The notes beneath the pieces were generated by a model. The model was not told the DNA's origin, ran no database searches, and was given only the letters and a program-made list of their open reading frames with translations. A DNA stretch of 55,739 nucleotides, taken from the NCBI GenBank assembly GCA_046758845.1, contig JBHIBA010000002.1:1-55739 (forward strand), read 5' to 3'. This document shows positions 45,466 through 54,642 of the stretch, piece after piece. The DNA is from JBHIBA01 sp046758845. Lineage in GTDB: Bacteria > UBA8248 > JACPRG01 > G963555815. How positions within the stretch are numbered: position 1 is the first letter of the stretch; the number at the start of each line of letters is the position of its first letter. Both the position numbers and the translations under genes were made by a program.

Positions 45466-47850
45466 ATGGCGAAAGTGAAGATTTACGAATTAGCCCGAAA
45501 ACTCGGGATGCCAAGCAAGGAATTGGCGGCCTGGGCGAAAGAAGCGGGTTTCGCCGTCAACACCCATATGAGCTCAGTGGACGAAAAGACAGCGGAAGAA
45601 ATCCTGGGCGGGGCAGAAAAGGCCGGACTGGTTTCCGGTCGGAAAGAGGCCACTGCCGGGGAAACCCCGTCGACCAAGAAGCCGGCGAAAAAAGTCGCGA
45701 AGCCCAAGAAAGTGGCCGCCGCCTCCGAATCTCTGACGGCGACCGTTAAGCCGCCCGCCAAGAAGGCAAAGGCCCCGGCGGCCCCCGCAGAGGCGGAAGC
45801 AAAAAGCGAGCGCGAGGAAATCATCGACGAGCTCGAAGCACTAGAACAACAGCTTCAAACCCAAGCCACAAAAGAAGCGGAAGAGGCGACGAAAACAGCA
45901 GAAGTTCCCGCTGAAAAGGCTGAGGAGAAACTGGATCATGTGCCCGCCGAGATTCAGCCGGCGGTGACCGAGCAAGCCACCCCTGAAGTCGAGCCGGAGC
46001 CACCGAAACCGGTGGAGGAAGCCGAGGAAACAGCCCCCGTCCCTGCGGCTGAAGCGGAGGAGGCGCAACCCGAGGAAATCGCCGAAAAGGCCCCCGAGGA
46101 TCGAAAGGTCCGTCTCCCTGAAGCGCCGACGGTCAAAGAGCTGGCTGATCGGTTCGGGACGACGACCGCCGATCTGCTGATGAGATTGATGGGAATGGGG
46201 ATTGTCTCCAACGTCAACTCCCTGGTTGACAGCGGCGTCGCCCTTGAGTTGGCCCGGCAATACGGATTTGAGCCGGAGATTGAGGAGGAGGGAATCGACG
46301 CCGGTCTGGAACCCGAGGAAGAGGAACGCGAGGAAGACCTGCTCCCCCGTCCGCCGGTCGTGACGGTGATGGGCCACGTCGATCACGGAAAGACCTCTTT
46401 GCTGGACGCCATCCGGCAGACCAACGTGACGCAGATGGAAGCGGGAAGCATCACCCAGCACATCGGGGCCTATCACGTCACGGTGGACCATGGGACCATC
46501 GTCTTTCTCGATACCCCCGGCCACGAGGCCTTCACCGCCATGCGCGCCCGGGGGGCGAAGGCTACAGACATCGTCGTCCTCGTGGTGGCGGCCAATGACG
46601 GCGTCATGCCCCAGACCCGAGAGGCCATTGCCCATGCCCGGGCGGCGGAAGTGCCCATCGTCGTGGCGGTCAACAAGATCGACCTCTCCAACGCCGACCC
46701 TGAAAAAGTCCGGCGGGAGATGAGCGAGCTCGGCCTGGTCCCGGAAGCCTGGGGAGGCGAGACCATCTATATGGACATCTCGGCCAAGCAGCGCCTGAAC
46801 ATCAAGGAACTGCTCGAGATGATCCTCCTTCAGGCCGAAATCATGGAGCTTAAGGCCAACCCGAACCGACGGGCCCGGTGTGTTGTCTTGGAAGCCGAGC
46901 TGGACAGAGGCCGCGGCCCTGTGGCGCGAGTCCTGGTTCAGCAGGGGACCCTCCATCAGGGCGATCCCTTCGTGGCGGGCCTGCATCACGGAAAGGTGCG
47001 CGCCCTCATCAACGACGAAGGCCGGAAGGTCCAATCGGCGGGGCCATCCATGCCTGTGGAGGTATTGGGTCTGTCGGGCGTTCCCCAAGCGGGCGATTCC
47101 TTTGCTGTGATGGAGGACGAACGCAAGGCCCGCCAGGTCGCCACGCAGCGCATGCAGCGGCAGCGTCAGGCGGAGCGGGCCAAACCCGCGCGTGTAACTC
47201 TGGAGGATCTCTACGACAGCCTTCGGGAGGGAGCGGTCAAAGAGCTGGCCGTCGTCCTGAAGGCGGACACGCAGGGGTCCATCGAGGCCCATCAGGAGGC
47301 GTTTGAAAAGCTCGGCGGGGAGGAGGTCCGCGTGCGCGTGATCCACAGCTCCGTGGGAGGGATCACCGAGTCGGACGTGATGTTGGCCTCGGCGTCCAAC
47401 GCCATCATCGTCGGATTCCAAGTGCGCCCGACTCCCCAGGCGGTGACCGCCGCCCAGCGCGAGGAGGTGGAAATCCGGCTGTACAATGTCATCTACGAGG
47501 CCATCAAAGAGGTCCGTTCCGCCATGAGCGGGCTCTTGGAGCCCACCACGCGCGAGGTCATCCTCGGACGCGCGGAGGTCCGAGAGATTTTTCACATCCC
47601 CCGGGTCGGCTCCGTGGCGGGCTGCTACGTGACCAACGGAACGGTGCAGCGCAACGCCCTGGCCCGAGTAATTCGAGATGACATCGTCGTGTACGAGGGG
47701 AAGATCGCTTCCCTGCGCCGTTTCAAAGACGACGTCTCCGAAGTCAGCAACGGATACGAATGCGGCATCGGAATTGAGAACTTCCAGGACATCAAGGGAG
47801 GCGACTTCATCGAGCCCTACGCCCTGGAACAGATTGAGCGAACATTGTAA
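45466..47850 (+). CDS. infB: Translation initiation factor IF-2
   Basis: IF-2 is the GTPase that places initiator tRNA on the 30S subunit. The 794-residue protein has an IF2_N helix (KIYELARKLGMPSKELAAW), a low-complexity Lys/Ala then Glu/Pro linker to about 215, a second IF2_N-like segment (VKELADRFGTTTADLLMRL), the G domain with G1 GHVDHGKT (303-310), DTPGHEAF and NKID, and beta-barrel domains II to IV ending in GYECGIGIENFQDIKGGDFIE. ATG 45466 is clear with CGGAG about 8 bases upstream. Confidence 0.97.
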   Translation: MAKVKIYELARKLGMPSKELAAWAKEAGFAVNTHMSSVDEKTAEEILGGAEKAGLVSGRKEATAGETPSTKKPAKKVAKPKKVAAASESLTATVKPPAKKAKAPAAPAEAEAKSEREEIIDELEALEQQLQTQATKEAEEATKTAEVPAEKAEEKLDHVPAEIQPAVTEQATPEVEPEPPKPVEEAEETAPVPAAEAEEAQPEEIAEKAPEDRKVRLPEAPTVKELADRFGTTTADLLMRLMGMGIVSNVNSLVDSGVALELARQYGFEPEIEEEGIDAGLEPEEEEREEDLLPRPPVVTVMGHVDHGKTSLLDAIRQTNVTQMEAGSITQHIGAYHVTVDHGTIVFLDTPGHEAFTAMRARGAKATDIVVLVVAANDGVMPQTREAIAHARAAEVPIVVAVNKIDLSNADPEKVRREMSELGLVPEAWGGETIYMDISAKQRLNIKELLEMILLQAEIMELKANPNRRARCVVLEAELDRGRGPVARVLVQQGTLHQGDPFVAGLHHGKVRALINDEGRKVQSAGPSMPVEVLGLSGVPQAGDSFAVMEDERKARQVATQRMQRQRQAERAKPARVTLEDLYDSLREGAVKELAVVLKADTQGSIEAHQEAFEKLGGEEVRVRVIHSSVGGITESDVMLASASNAIIVGFQVRPTPQAVTAAQREEVEIRLYNVIYEAIKEVRSAMSGLLEPTTREVILGRAEVREIFHIPRVGSVAGCYVTNGTVQRNALARVIRDDIVVYEGKIASLRRFKDDVSEVSNGYECGIGIENFQDIKGGDFIEPYALEQIERTL

Positions 47851-47855
47851 CTCCG

Positions 47856-48137
47856 ATGGTGGTCGGCGTATTGACGATCGAACTGAGGTTGCACGGGAAC
47901 CGATCCCTCAAGGGAAAGCGGCAGGTGCTCCGGAGGATGAAAGATCGGATTCGAAACCGTCTCAACGTGTCCATCGCAGAGGTGGATTACCAAGAGAAGT
48001 GGCAGCGCGCCTTGGTCGCCTTAGCCACGGTGAGCAATGAGACGGGCCACGTCTCCCGGACCCTGGAGGGGGCGATCTCGATGGTGGATTCGATGGGCCT
48101 GGCCGAGATCGTCAATACGGAGATCGAGATTTTCTGA
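47856..48137 (+). CDS. ylxP: YlxP-like DUF503 protein
   Basis: The 93-residue protein matches DUF503 along its length (VVGVLTIELRLHGNRSLKGK, then SIAEVDYQEKWQRA). Its function is unknown, but the gene is regularly found between infB and rbfA, as here. It is probably a ferredoxin-like fold. It begins 5 bases after infB and its stop abuts rbfA. Confidence 0.92.
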   Translation: MVVGVLTIELRLHGNRSLKGKRQVLRRMKDRIRNRLNVSIAEVDYQEKWQRALVALATVSNETGHVSRTLEGAISMVDSMGLAEIVNTEIEIF

Positions 48138-48491
48138 ATGACGAACCGGACGCCCTATCAGCGCGTGGACCGTGTGAGTGACCAGGTCCGTAGGGAGCTC
48201 GCCGAGATCCTCCGGACCGAGGTGAAAGACCCCCGGATCGGCTTGGTCTCTTTGACGGCTGTCGACGTGACCCCGGACCTCAGACAGGCAAAGGTGTTTG
48301 TAAGCGTGTACGGAACCCCCGATGAACAAACGAGTTCGTTGGCGGGTCTGCAGAGCGCGTCCGGATTTGTTCGAACGCTCCTGGGGCGCAGGCTTCGTCT
48401 GAAGCGAACGCCCGAACTGTTGTTTCTCCTGGATGATTCCATCGCCCGTGGCGCCCGAATCCATGCCGCTCTTGCAAGCCTCAAAAGCTAA
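48138..48491 (+). CDS. rbfA: Ribosome-binding factor A
   Basis: RbfA binds the 30S subunit near helix 1 of 16S rRNA during cold adaptation and late assembly. The 117-residue KH-like protein has YQRVDRVSDQVRRELAEILR, DPRIGLVSLTAVDVTPDLRQAKVFVSV (in pieces) and the C-terminal LKRTPELLFLLDDS. It starts immediately after ylxP and is overlapped by truB. Confidence 0.95.
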   Translation: MTNRTPYQRVDRVSDQVRRELAEILRTEVKDPRIGLVSLTAVDVTPDLRQAKVFVSVYGTPDEQTSSLAGLQSASGFVRTLLGRRLRLKRTPELLFLLDDSIARGARIHAALASLKS

Positions 48492-49434
48492 ACAGTCGGA
48501 AAACCGGTGGGTTTTGGGTTTTCTGAATCTTTACAAAGTGGCTGGGCCGACGTCGCACGACGTGGTGGCGCGGCTTCGCAAGGCCCTGCGGGACGTGCGC
48601 GTGGGTCACGGCGGAACGCTGGACCCGGCGGCGGAGGGCGTTCTGCCCATCTGTGTGGGCGGCGCGACAAAATATTTCGACTACCTCCTCGAATCCCGAA
48701 AGACCTATCTCGCGACCATTCGCCTCGGGGTCATCACCGCCACCCAGGACCGCGACGGAGAGGTGGTCGAGGAAAGGCCGGTCGGCCCCCTGGATCCGGA
48801 CGCCTTCTCGGCCCTTCTCTCCAAGTTCGAGGGGGACATCGAGCAAATTCCGCCGATGTACTCCGCTCGCCGCTACCAGGGAAAACGGTTGTACGAACTG
48901 GCCCGGGCCGGCATTGAGGTGGAACGACCCGTCCAGCGGGGCAAGGTCCACTGGATCCGCCTCCTCTCCGTCGATCCCCCCCATGTCACCTTCGAAGTCG
49001 AGTGCGGCCGCGGAACCTACGTCCGCACCCTTTGCCACGACATCGGCCTGGCATGGGGCACCGGGGGGCACCTGGCCCGGCTGACGCGGCGGGCGGTGGG
49101 GTCCTTCCGCGTGGAGGACGCCGTCTCGGTGGAGGAGGCCGAGGAACAGATTCGCCAGGGAAGGCTGAAGGAAATCTTGATCCCGGTGGGAGAGGGTCTG
49201 GCCTTTCTGCCTTGCGTCAGTCTCATCCGGGTTCCGTCGGGGGGGTTGAGGAAGGGCCTGTGGATTTTGGAGGGGGTCTTCGCTCGACGCCTGCCGGAAG
49301 GGCCGCCCGGCAGTCACGTTCGACTGGTAAATGATTCGGGCCGGACGCTCGCCCTGGCGCGGATCCTTCCGGGAGAACCGGTCCGACTCCAGGTCCGAAA
49401 GGTGATTGACGCACCGGGGGGGACTGCGGATTGA
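48463..49434 (+). CDS. truB: tRNA pseudouridine(55) synthase
   Basis: TruB makes pseudouridine 55 in the T loop of tRNAs. The catalytic aspartate is D54 in GHGGTLDPAAEGVLP, and GFLNLYKVAGPTSHDVV, QIPPMYSARRYQGKRLYELAR and CGRGTYVRTLCHDIG are all conserved. From ATG 48463 the length is 323. The start is uncertain: ATG 48433 or TTG 48514 (which avoids overlap with rbfA) are possible. A C-terminal PUA-like region follows. Confidence 0.95.
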   Translation: MPLLQASKAKQSENRWVLGFLNLYKVAGPTSHDVVARLRKALRDVRVGHGGTLDPAAEGVLPICVGGATKYFDYLLESRKTYLATIRLGVITATQDRDGEVVEERPVGPLDPDAFSALLSKFEGDIEQIPPMYSARRYQGKRLYELARAGIEVERPVQRGKVHWIRLLSVDPPHVTFEVECGRGTYVRTLCHDIGLAWGTGGHLARLTRRAVGSFRVEDAVSVEEAEEQIRQGRLKEILIPVGEGLAFLPCVSLIRVPSGGLRKGLWILEGVFARRLPEGPPGSHVRLVNDSGRTLALARILPGEPVRLQVRKVIDAPGGTAD

Positions 49435-49468
49435 GTCCCCACGGAAAACTTCTCGAAGGAACAGCGGA

Positions 49469-49735
49469 ATGATCACCAAGGAACAGAAGCAGAACCTGAT
49501 GGGAGAGTATAGCCGGCACGAAAAAGACACGGGCTCGCCCGAGGTCCAGGTGGCGCTGTTGACCCGTCGCATCGACCACCTGACCGAGCACATGAAAATC
49601 CACAAAAAGGACTTCAACACCCGTCGCGGCCTTCTGAAGATGGTCGGGCAGCGAAGGCGGCTGCTGGACTATCTCAAAGAAAAGGACATCGACCGGTACC
49701 GCACGCTGATCCAACAACTGAACATCCGTCGGTAA
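49469..49735 (+). CDS. rpsO: 30S ribosomal protein S15
   Basis: S15 binds the central domain of 16S rRNA early in 30S assembly. The 88-residue chain is canonical: DTGSPEVQVALLTRRIDHLTEH split over helices, then RRGLLKMVGQRRRLLDYL. ATG 49469 is 34 bases after truB. The rpsO-pnp pairing is the standard bacterial order. I do not see a convincing pseudoknot for autoregulation by eye. Confidence 0.97.
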   Translation: MITKEQKQNLMGEYSRHEKDTGSPEVQVALLTRRIDHLTEHMKIHKKDFNTRRGLLKMVGQRRRLLDYLKEKDIDRYRTLIQQLNIRR

Positions 49736-49757
49736 CCGGTTTCGGAGGAAACACCGG

Positions 49758-51851
49758 ATGCATCACAAGATAGCGGAAGACATCGGAGGAAGAACCCTCA
49801 CCCTTGAAACCGGGGAGATGGCCAAGCAGGCCCACGGGGCCGTCGTCGTCTCCTACGGCGAATCCATAATCCTGGCCACGGTCGTGGCCGGAGGTCTCCG
49901 GGAGGGGATCGATTTCTTCCCTCTCACGGTGGATTATCGCGAGAAATTCTTTGCCGCGGGCCGGATCCCGGGGGGCTTTTTCAAGCGGGAAGGACGCCCG
50001 AACGAAAAGGAGATCCTGACCAGCCGGCTGATCGACCGGCCCATCCGACCGCTCTTTCCCGAAGGGTTCCAAGAAGAAACCCAGATCATGATCAGCACCT
50101 TGTCGCACGACGGAAAGAACAACACGGACACCCTGTCGATCATCGGCTCGTCGGCGGCGTTGATGATTTCCGACGTCCCGTTCCACGGCCCCCTGGGGGC
50201 CGTGCGGGTCGGCCGCCTGGACGGCCAGCTGGTCATCAACCCCACCTACGAGGAGCTGGAGGCCAGCGACCTGAACGTGGTCCTCGCTGGACGGGAGGAC
50301 TCCATCGTCATGGTCGAGGGCGGCGCGGATCAGGTCTCCGAAGAGGTCATGATCCAGGCTTTTGAGGAAGGCCAGCGGGTCATCAGGACTCTCGTCCGAA
50401 TGCAGCAAGATCTTCAGAAACTGGCGAGCCGTCCGGACCGGCCCTGGGAAGCCCCCGTGGAGGACGGAACGACAGGCCGGCGGCTGAGCGAAGACTTCGC
50501 AGACCGGCTGCTTGAAGCCGTTAGGACCCCAGAGAAGCAACAGCGGCAGATGGCCGTGGATGCGTTGCGGGAAGAGGCGCTCGAAAAAATCGGGGGGCAG
50601 GACGAAGAACTTCGGAAAAGGGTGGCGAAGGAATTCGACGAATTGGAGTACGAGCAGGTTCGCCGTCTGATCGTGGAGAAGGAGGTCCGGGCCGACGGGC
50701 GGGATCTGAGCTCGGTCCGGCCCATCTCGGGGCGGGTCGGCATGTTGCCCCGCGTCCATGGTTCCGCGCTGTTCACGCGCGGGGAGACCCAGGCGCTGGT
50801 GACAGCGACGCTGGGGACCTCTGACGACGAACAGCAACTGGATTTTCTCGAAACCCGGGACCGCAAAACCTTCATGCTCCACTATAACTTCCCGCCTTTC
50901 TGTACGGGCGAGATCAAACCCCTGCGGGGGACCGGGCGGAGGGAGGTCGGCCACGGCGCGCTGGCCGAGCGGGCCATCCGACCCGTCCTGCCGGATCACG
51001 AAAGCTTTCCCTACACCATCCGGGTCGTCTCGGACATCCTGGAATCCAACGGGTCTTCCTCGATGGCCACCGTTTGCGGAAGCAGCCTGTCCCTGATGGA
51101 CGCGGGCGTACCCATTCAAGCGCCCGTGGCCGGGATCGCCATGGGCCTCATCATGGAAAATGGACGCCCTTTCATCCTCACCGACATCCTGGGCTTGGAA
51201 GATCACCTGGGCGATATGGACTTCAAGGTGGCCGGGACCCGCAACGGAATCACGGCCATTCAAATGGACATCAAGGTCCAAGGACTGTCGATGGACGTGA
51301 TGAAGACCGCCCTCGACCAGGCCCGGGAGGCGAGGTTGCACGTCCTTGGCAAGATGGACGCCATCCTCAATGAACCGCGCAAAGAGCTCTCGGCCTATGC
51401 GCCGCGCATCTTCACCCTGAAGATTCGGCCGGAGAAGGTGCGCGACGTGATCGGCCCGGGCGGAAAGGTGGTGCGCGGGATTATCGAGAAGACCGGGGTG
51501 AGCATCGACATTGAGGACGACGGCACGATTCGCGTCGCTTCGGTCGATGAACCCTCGGCCAGGGCCGCCATGGCCATGATCAAAGACCTGACCCAGGAGG
51601 CCGAAATCGGCAAGATCTATCGCGGAATCGTCAAGAAGATCATGGACTTCGGCGCCTTCGTCGAGATCTTTCCGGGCACCGACGGCTTGGTGCACATCTC
51701 CCAGCTCGCCGATTCGCGCGTCCGGACCGTCACAGACGTGGTGAAAGAGGGCGACGAGGTCATGGTGAAGGTCCTAGAGATCGACGGCCAGGGCCGGATT
51801 CGTCTCAGTCGGAAAGAGGCCCTTCGCACTACCGTGGTGGACAAGGCGTAA
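49758..51851 (+). CDS. pnp: Polyribonucleotide nucleotidyltransferase
   Basis: PNPase degrades RNA 3' to 5' by phosphorolysis. Its 697 residues hold two RNase PH domains (1-230 and about 310-545), a helical linker, a KH domain (IRPEKVRDVIGPGGKVVRG) and an S1 domain (GKIYRGIVKKIMDFGAFVE). The second core carries FPPFCTGEIKPLRGTGRRE and GSSSMATVCGSSLSLMDAG, as expected for the active site. ATG 49758 follows GGAGGAAA. A terminator lies 38 bases after the stop. Confidence 0.97.
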   Translation: MHHKIAEDIGGRTLTLETGEMAKQAHGAVVVSYGESIILATVVAGGLREGIDFFPLTVDYREKFFAAGRIPGGFFKREGRPNEKEILTSRLIDRPIRPLFPEGFQEETQIMISTLSHDGKNNTDTLSIIGSSAALMISDVPFHGPLGAVRVGRLDGQLVINPTYEELEASDLNVVLAGREDSIVMVEGGADQVSEEVMIQAFEEGQRVIRTLVRMQQDLQKLASRPDRPWEAPVEDGTTGRRLSEDFADRLLEAVRTPEKQQRQMAVDALREEALEKIGGQDEELRKRVAKEFDELEYEQVRRLIVEKEVRADGRDLSSVRPISGRVGMLPRVHGSALFTRGETQALVTATLGTSDDEQQLDFLETRDRKTFMLHYNFPPFCTGEIKPLRGTGRREVGHGALAERAIRPVLPDHESFPYTIRVVSDILESNGSSSMATVCGSSLSLMDAGVPIQAPVAGIAMGLIMENGRPFILTDILGLEDHLGDMDFKVAGTRNGITAIQMDIKVQGLSMDVMKTALDQAREARLHVLGKMDAILNEPRKELSAYAPRIFTLKIRPEKVRDVIGPGGKVVRGIIEKTGVSIDIEDDGTIRVASVDEPSARAAMAMIKDLTQEAEIGKIYRGIVKKIMDFGAFVEIFPGTDGLVHISQLADSRVRTVTDVVKEGDEVMVKVLEIDGQGRIRLSRKEALRTTVVDKA

Positions 51852-51889
51852 GGGGCGCCGCCCTCCCGGCGACGCCGGATGGTTGACGA

Positions 51890-51923
51890 AGTGGATTGGG
51901 CGTTCGCCCGTCCACTCTTTTTT
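51890..51923 (+). terminator. Intrinsic terminator after pnp
   Basis: AGTGGA (51890-51895) pairs with TCCACT (51911-51916) and an inner GGGC/GCCC stem closes a GTTC loop, with a small bulge. Six T follow at 51918-51923. This ends the rimP-to-pnp operon. Confidence 0.88.
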
Positions 51924-52090
51924 GTCCGAAACCCGGCCGACCGTCGAATTGCCACATCCGGGCGCCCCTGTAGAGCTTCCCTGTATCCAGATTCTCATAC
52001 TCACAAAACGGGGCCGACTCCTTCTGGACGAGAAAAAACGGGGCGGCTTTGCGCTTCGTACAAAGAGAAGGAGGGAAGGGGAGGGCGGGA

Positions 52091-52132
52091 GAACTTCGGG
52101 TCGTCGTGGTGTATAATTCTTCCCCGAAGTTC
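52091..52132 (+). promoter_or_regulatory. TATAAT box inside a 10-bp inverted repeat upstream of the PHP gene
   Basis: A consensus -10 TATAAT (52112-52117) lies between GAACTTCGGG (52091-52100) and its exact reverse complement CCCGAAGTTC (52123-52132). There is no good -35. The start would be about 33 bases before the TTG of the PHP gene. The repeat could be a repressor operator or an RNA stem in a read-through transcript. Confidence 0.5.
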
Positions 52133-52156
52133 TTTCAGGAAAGGGGCTGAATCCCT

Positions 52157-52822
52157 TTGATTGACTTGCACACGCATTCATTCTTGAGCGACGGCGCGCT
52201 CATCCCCTCGGAGCTGCTCCGCCGAGCGGAACATCGAGGGATTGAGGCCCTCGCTATCACAGATCACGTAGACGCCTCGAACCTCGACTTCGTGGTTCCC
52301 CGGCTCGTGGAGGTGTGCCGGGCGTGCGCGCCGCATATGGAGATACGGCCGATTCCCGGCGCGGAGATCACCCATGCGCCGCCGGGGCTGATCTCCAAAT
52401 TGGCCGAACGCGCGCGGGAGCTGGGGGCGGCCATTGTCATTGTGCACGGAGAAACGCCGGCGGAGCCCGTCCGTCCGGGCACGAATCGGGCGGCGCTGGA
52501 GGCCCCCATAGACTTCCTGGCTCACCCGGGCCTCATCACTCCCGAAGAGGTGGCCCTGGCCCGGGAACGGGAGATTGCCTTAGAGATTACGGCTCGCCGG
52601 GGGCATAATGCCGCCAACGGACACGTCGCCCGTCTCGCCCTCGAGTTGGGGGCGGAGTTGGTCCTGAACACGGACGCTCACGAACCGGCGGACCTGATCG
52701 ACGACGCGACGGCGCGGACCGTCCTGCTGGGGGCCGGCATTGCAGAAGACCGACTGGACTCGGTCTTCAAAAAAATGCAGTCCCTCGCCAACGAGGCCGC
52801 CGCCGTCTTGCGAGCTACTTGA
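52157..52822 (+). CDS. PHP-domain phosphoesterase (histidinol-phosphatase-like)
   Basis: The 221-residue protein has the PHP metal motifs: H5-x-H7 (IDLHTHSFLSDG), TDHVD, IPGAEITH, IVHGE, DFLAHPG and NTDAHE near the end. It is the short PHP form often annotated as a histidinol-phosphate-phosphatase-domain protein. No his genes are nearby, so the substrate is open; a phosphate ester or nucleotide is likely. Start TTG 52157 directly gives MIDLHTH. It overlaps the frame of the next ORF only if that gene uses its upstream TTG. Confidence 0.87.
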   Translation: MIDLHTHSFLSDGALIPSELLRRAEHRGIEALAITDHVDASNLDFVVPRLVEVCRACAPHMEIRPIPGAEITHAPPGLISKLAERARELGAAIVIVHGETPAEPVRPGTNRAALEAPIDFLAHPGLITPEEVALAREREIALEITARRGHNAANGHVARLALELGAELVLNTDAHEPADLIDDATARTVLLGAGIAEDRLDSVFKKMQSLANEAAAVLRAT

Positions 52823-52845
52823 GAACGGGCTTACCGAAGAAAATC

Positions 52846-53532
52846 GTGGCCAAAGATAAAAAAAGAATCGACCGCCGCAAACTGAAACAACCCGACGAGT
52901 TCATCACCTGGACGGCCAGGGTGTGGAGGTACACGCAGACCCACAGAAAGCGAGTGGCCTCGGTGGCGGGCGCGGTCCTCCTTCTGGTTATCTTGATCTC
53001 GGCCTACTGGATCTATCGGGAGCGGCGGGAGACTCGCGCCGCGTTGTTGGCCTCGGAGGCGCTTGCCGGCTTCGCCGAAGACCCAACCCAGCCCGCTCTG
53101 TTTGAACGGATTCTGAGAGACTATCCGGGAACCAAGGGGGCGCGGCTGGCGCAGCTTTATCTGGGTCATGTCCTCTACCGGAAAGGCGAAGCGGATCGGG
53201 CCGCGAAGGTCTACGGGGCGGTTACAGAAGACTCGTCCGCCCCGGAGTCGATTCGCTCTCAGGCGATTCTCGGGCAGGGCTACTCCTTGGTGATCCTGAA
53301 ACGGTGTGAGGAGGCGGAATCCGCCTTCGGCAGGGTGCCAGCCTCGTCCTCACTGGCGAAGCAGGAAGCCTTTCTGGCAGTCGGCCGATGTTACGAGCAC
53401 AAAGGCGACCGAGGCGCCGCGGTTCGACGTTACCAGGAATTTGCTCGAAGATTCCCCCGATCCCCGTTCTTGACCCAAGCCCTCCGGTCGAGAATCAATT
53501 CACTCAAGGGCTCGGCCGCCCCGGATGGATGA
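52846..53532 (+). CDS. Membrane-anchored TPR protein (YfgM-like)
   Basis: From GTG 52846 the 228-residue product has a short basic cytoplasmic start (AKDKKRIDRRKLKQPDEF), one transmembrane helix (about 38-58, VAGAVLLLVILISAYWIY) and TPR-like helices beyond (LAQLYLGHVLYRKGEADRA, FLAVGRCYEHKGDRGAAVRRY). The opening LKQPDEF is typical of YfgM-like tetratricopeptide proteins that work beside the Sec translocon or in envelope assembly. TTG 52819 is an alternative start. It follows the PHP gene closely. After it, a 203-base gap leads to the converging BtpA gene; I see nothing clear there. Confidence 0.8.
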   Translation: MAKDKKRIDRRKLKQPDEFITWTARVWRYTQTHRKRVASVAGAVLLLVILISAYWIYRERRETRAALLASEALAGFAEDPTQPALFERILRDYPGTKGARLAQLYLGHVLYRKGEADRAAKVYGAVTEDSSAPESIRSQAILGQGYSLVILKRCEEAESAFGRVPASSSLAKQEAFLAVGRCYEHKGDRGAAVRRYQEFARRFPRSPFLTQALRSRINSLKGSAAPDG

Positions 53533-53735
53533 GCCTTTCGCTCCGCGGTCGCCAAACCCCTCAAGACCTTAGGTTCGCCGACAAAGCCGGCAACGCCCGG
53601 CTACAGTCCTTTCCTAGCCCCGCCCAGCAACTTCTGATAAGTGATATTATGTTAACTAACGGCCGTGAATTCATCCTGAGGCAATCTCAGGTCTTTTGCT
53701 CGGTTATGCTTTGTATCCACCTGATTTAACAGCGC

Positions 53736-54575
53736 TTAGGGGCGAAGTGTACGAACGAGGGCCTTGACGCGGTCGATGTCCACGGGTTCCTGGACCCTCC
53801 CTCGTCGCTTGATGCCGCTGCCCACGATGACTCCGTCGGCGGCGGCGCAAAGCTCACGGGAAGTCTCAAGTTTGACGCCGCTGCCGAGGAGGACGGGCAG
53901 GGAGCGGACGGCCTTCTTGACGACACGCAAATCGTCGAATGAGGTCGCGTGTCCGGTCTCGCTTCCAGAAACGATGAGCGCGTCAGCCAGGCCACGGGAG
54001 GCCGCGTCGGAGGCTTCGTTGGATATGTTGGAGCTTCCCAGGGAGGATGAATGTTTGACGCCCACATCGGCGAAGATGGCGAGCGTCGGCAAGAATCGCT
54101 TTCGCTCACGCTGAATTGCATAGGCCGTGGCTTCCAGGAGGCCCTGATCGGTTAGCCGGGCGCCTACGAAGACGTTGATTCGGATGAAACTTGCGCCGGT
54201 CGCGTAGGCGACAGCGAGGGCGGCCAGGGCGTCGTTCCTGAGGACGTTGACGCCGAAGGGAAGATTCAACCCGGAGACCCGGTGTCCGGCCTCGGTCATC
54301 GCGGCAACCGTGACCGGAGGAACCCGGTTGGGAAAGTAAGGCATGTCGTTGAAGTTCTCGATGATGAATCCATCCATCCCCCCTTCCGCCAGCGCCCGGG
54401 CGTCGGCGAGGGCGTTTTTCAACGTCTCCTCCCAGTTTCCCCGGTAGAGAGGACTGCCCGGAAGCGGTCCCAGATGGACCATTCCAATCAAGGGGCGGTC
54501 GACGCCGAAGAGGTCTTTCAGGTTCAAGGCATTTTTTCCCGCCGCGGGGCTACCCCCCTGCCCTCCCACTTGCAT
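53736..54575 (-). CDS. BtpA/SgcQ-family protein
   Basis: The protein (279 residues from ATG 54575) belongs to the BtpA family, a TIM-barrel group named after a cyanobacterial photosystem I factor but found in many non-photosynthetic bacteria, where its chemistry is unknown. Recognisable segments are LIGMVHLGPLPGSP, IIENFNDMPYF, NVLRNDALAALAVAYATGASFIRIN split along a barrel strand, and LLGSGVKLETSRELCAAADGVIVGS. A TTG at 54527 would start closer to the family norm (LNLKDLFG); upstream TTG 54605 is less likely. It lies downstream of the cyclase gene, across a terminator. Confidence 0.88.
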   Translation of the reverse strand: MQVGGQGGSPAAGKNALNLKDLFGVDRPLIGMVHLGPLPGSPLYRGNWEETLKNALADARALAEGGMDGFIIENFNDMPYFPNRVPPVTVAAMTEAGHRVSGLNLPFGVNVLRNDALAALAVAYATGASFIRINVFVGARLTDQGLLEATAYAIQRERKRFLPTLAIFADVGVKHSSSLGSSNISNEASDAASRGLADALIVSGSETGHATSFDDLRVVKKAVRSLPVLLGSGVKLETSRELCAAADGVIVGSGIKRRGRVQEPVDIDRVKALVRTLRP

Positions 54576-54603
54576 CGGCGGCGGCGCTCCAAAAGAACAT
54601 TGC

Positions 54604-54635
54604 AAAAAAAGGGAGGTTCGGAGAAGGCCCCTCCC
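54604..54635 (-). terminator. Intrinsic terminator after the cyclase gene
   Basis: On the reverse strand GGGAGG (54635-54630) pairs with CCTCCC (54616-54611) across a 13-base loop, followed by seven T (54610-54604). It sits in the 67-base gap between the cyclase stop and the BtpA gene, so expression of BtpA depends on read-through or on its own promoter. Confidence 0.7.
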
Positions 54636-54642
54636 CCCTTCC

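Larger units (their letters stand above)
51852..52156 (+). other. Intergenic region between pnp and the PHP gene
   Basis: This 305-base gap has no credible gene. It holds the pnp terminator (51890-51923) near its start and a TATAAT box flanked by an inverted repeat (52091-52132) near its end. Nothing recognised lies between them. Confidence 0.7.

Noticed and set aside
49674..51695. 673-residue open frame opposite pnp
   Set aside because: Shadow of pnp; no family resemblance and no ribosome site.
53388..53729. 113-residue + strand frame at the end of the TPR gene
   Set aside because: Mostly a shadow of the TPR gene running into intergenic DNA; no ribosome site and no family resemblance.
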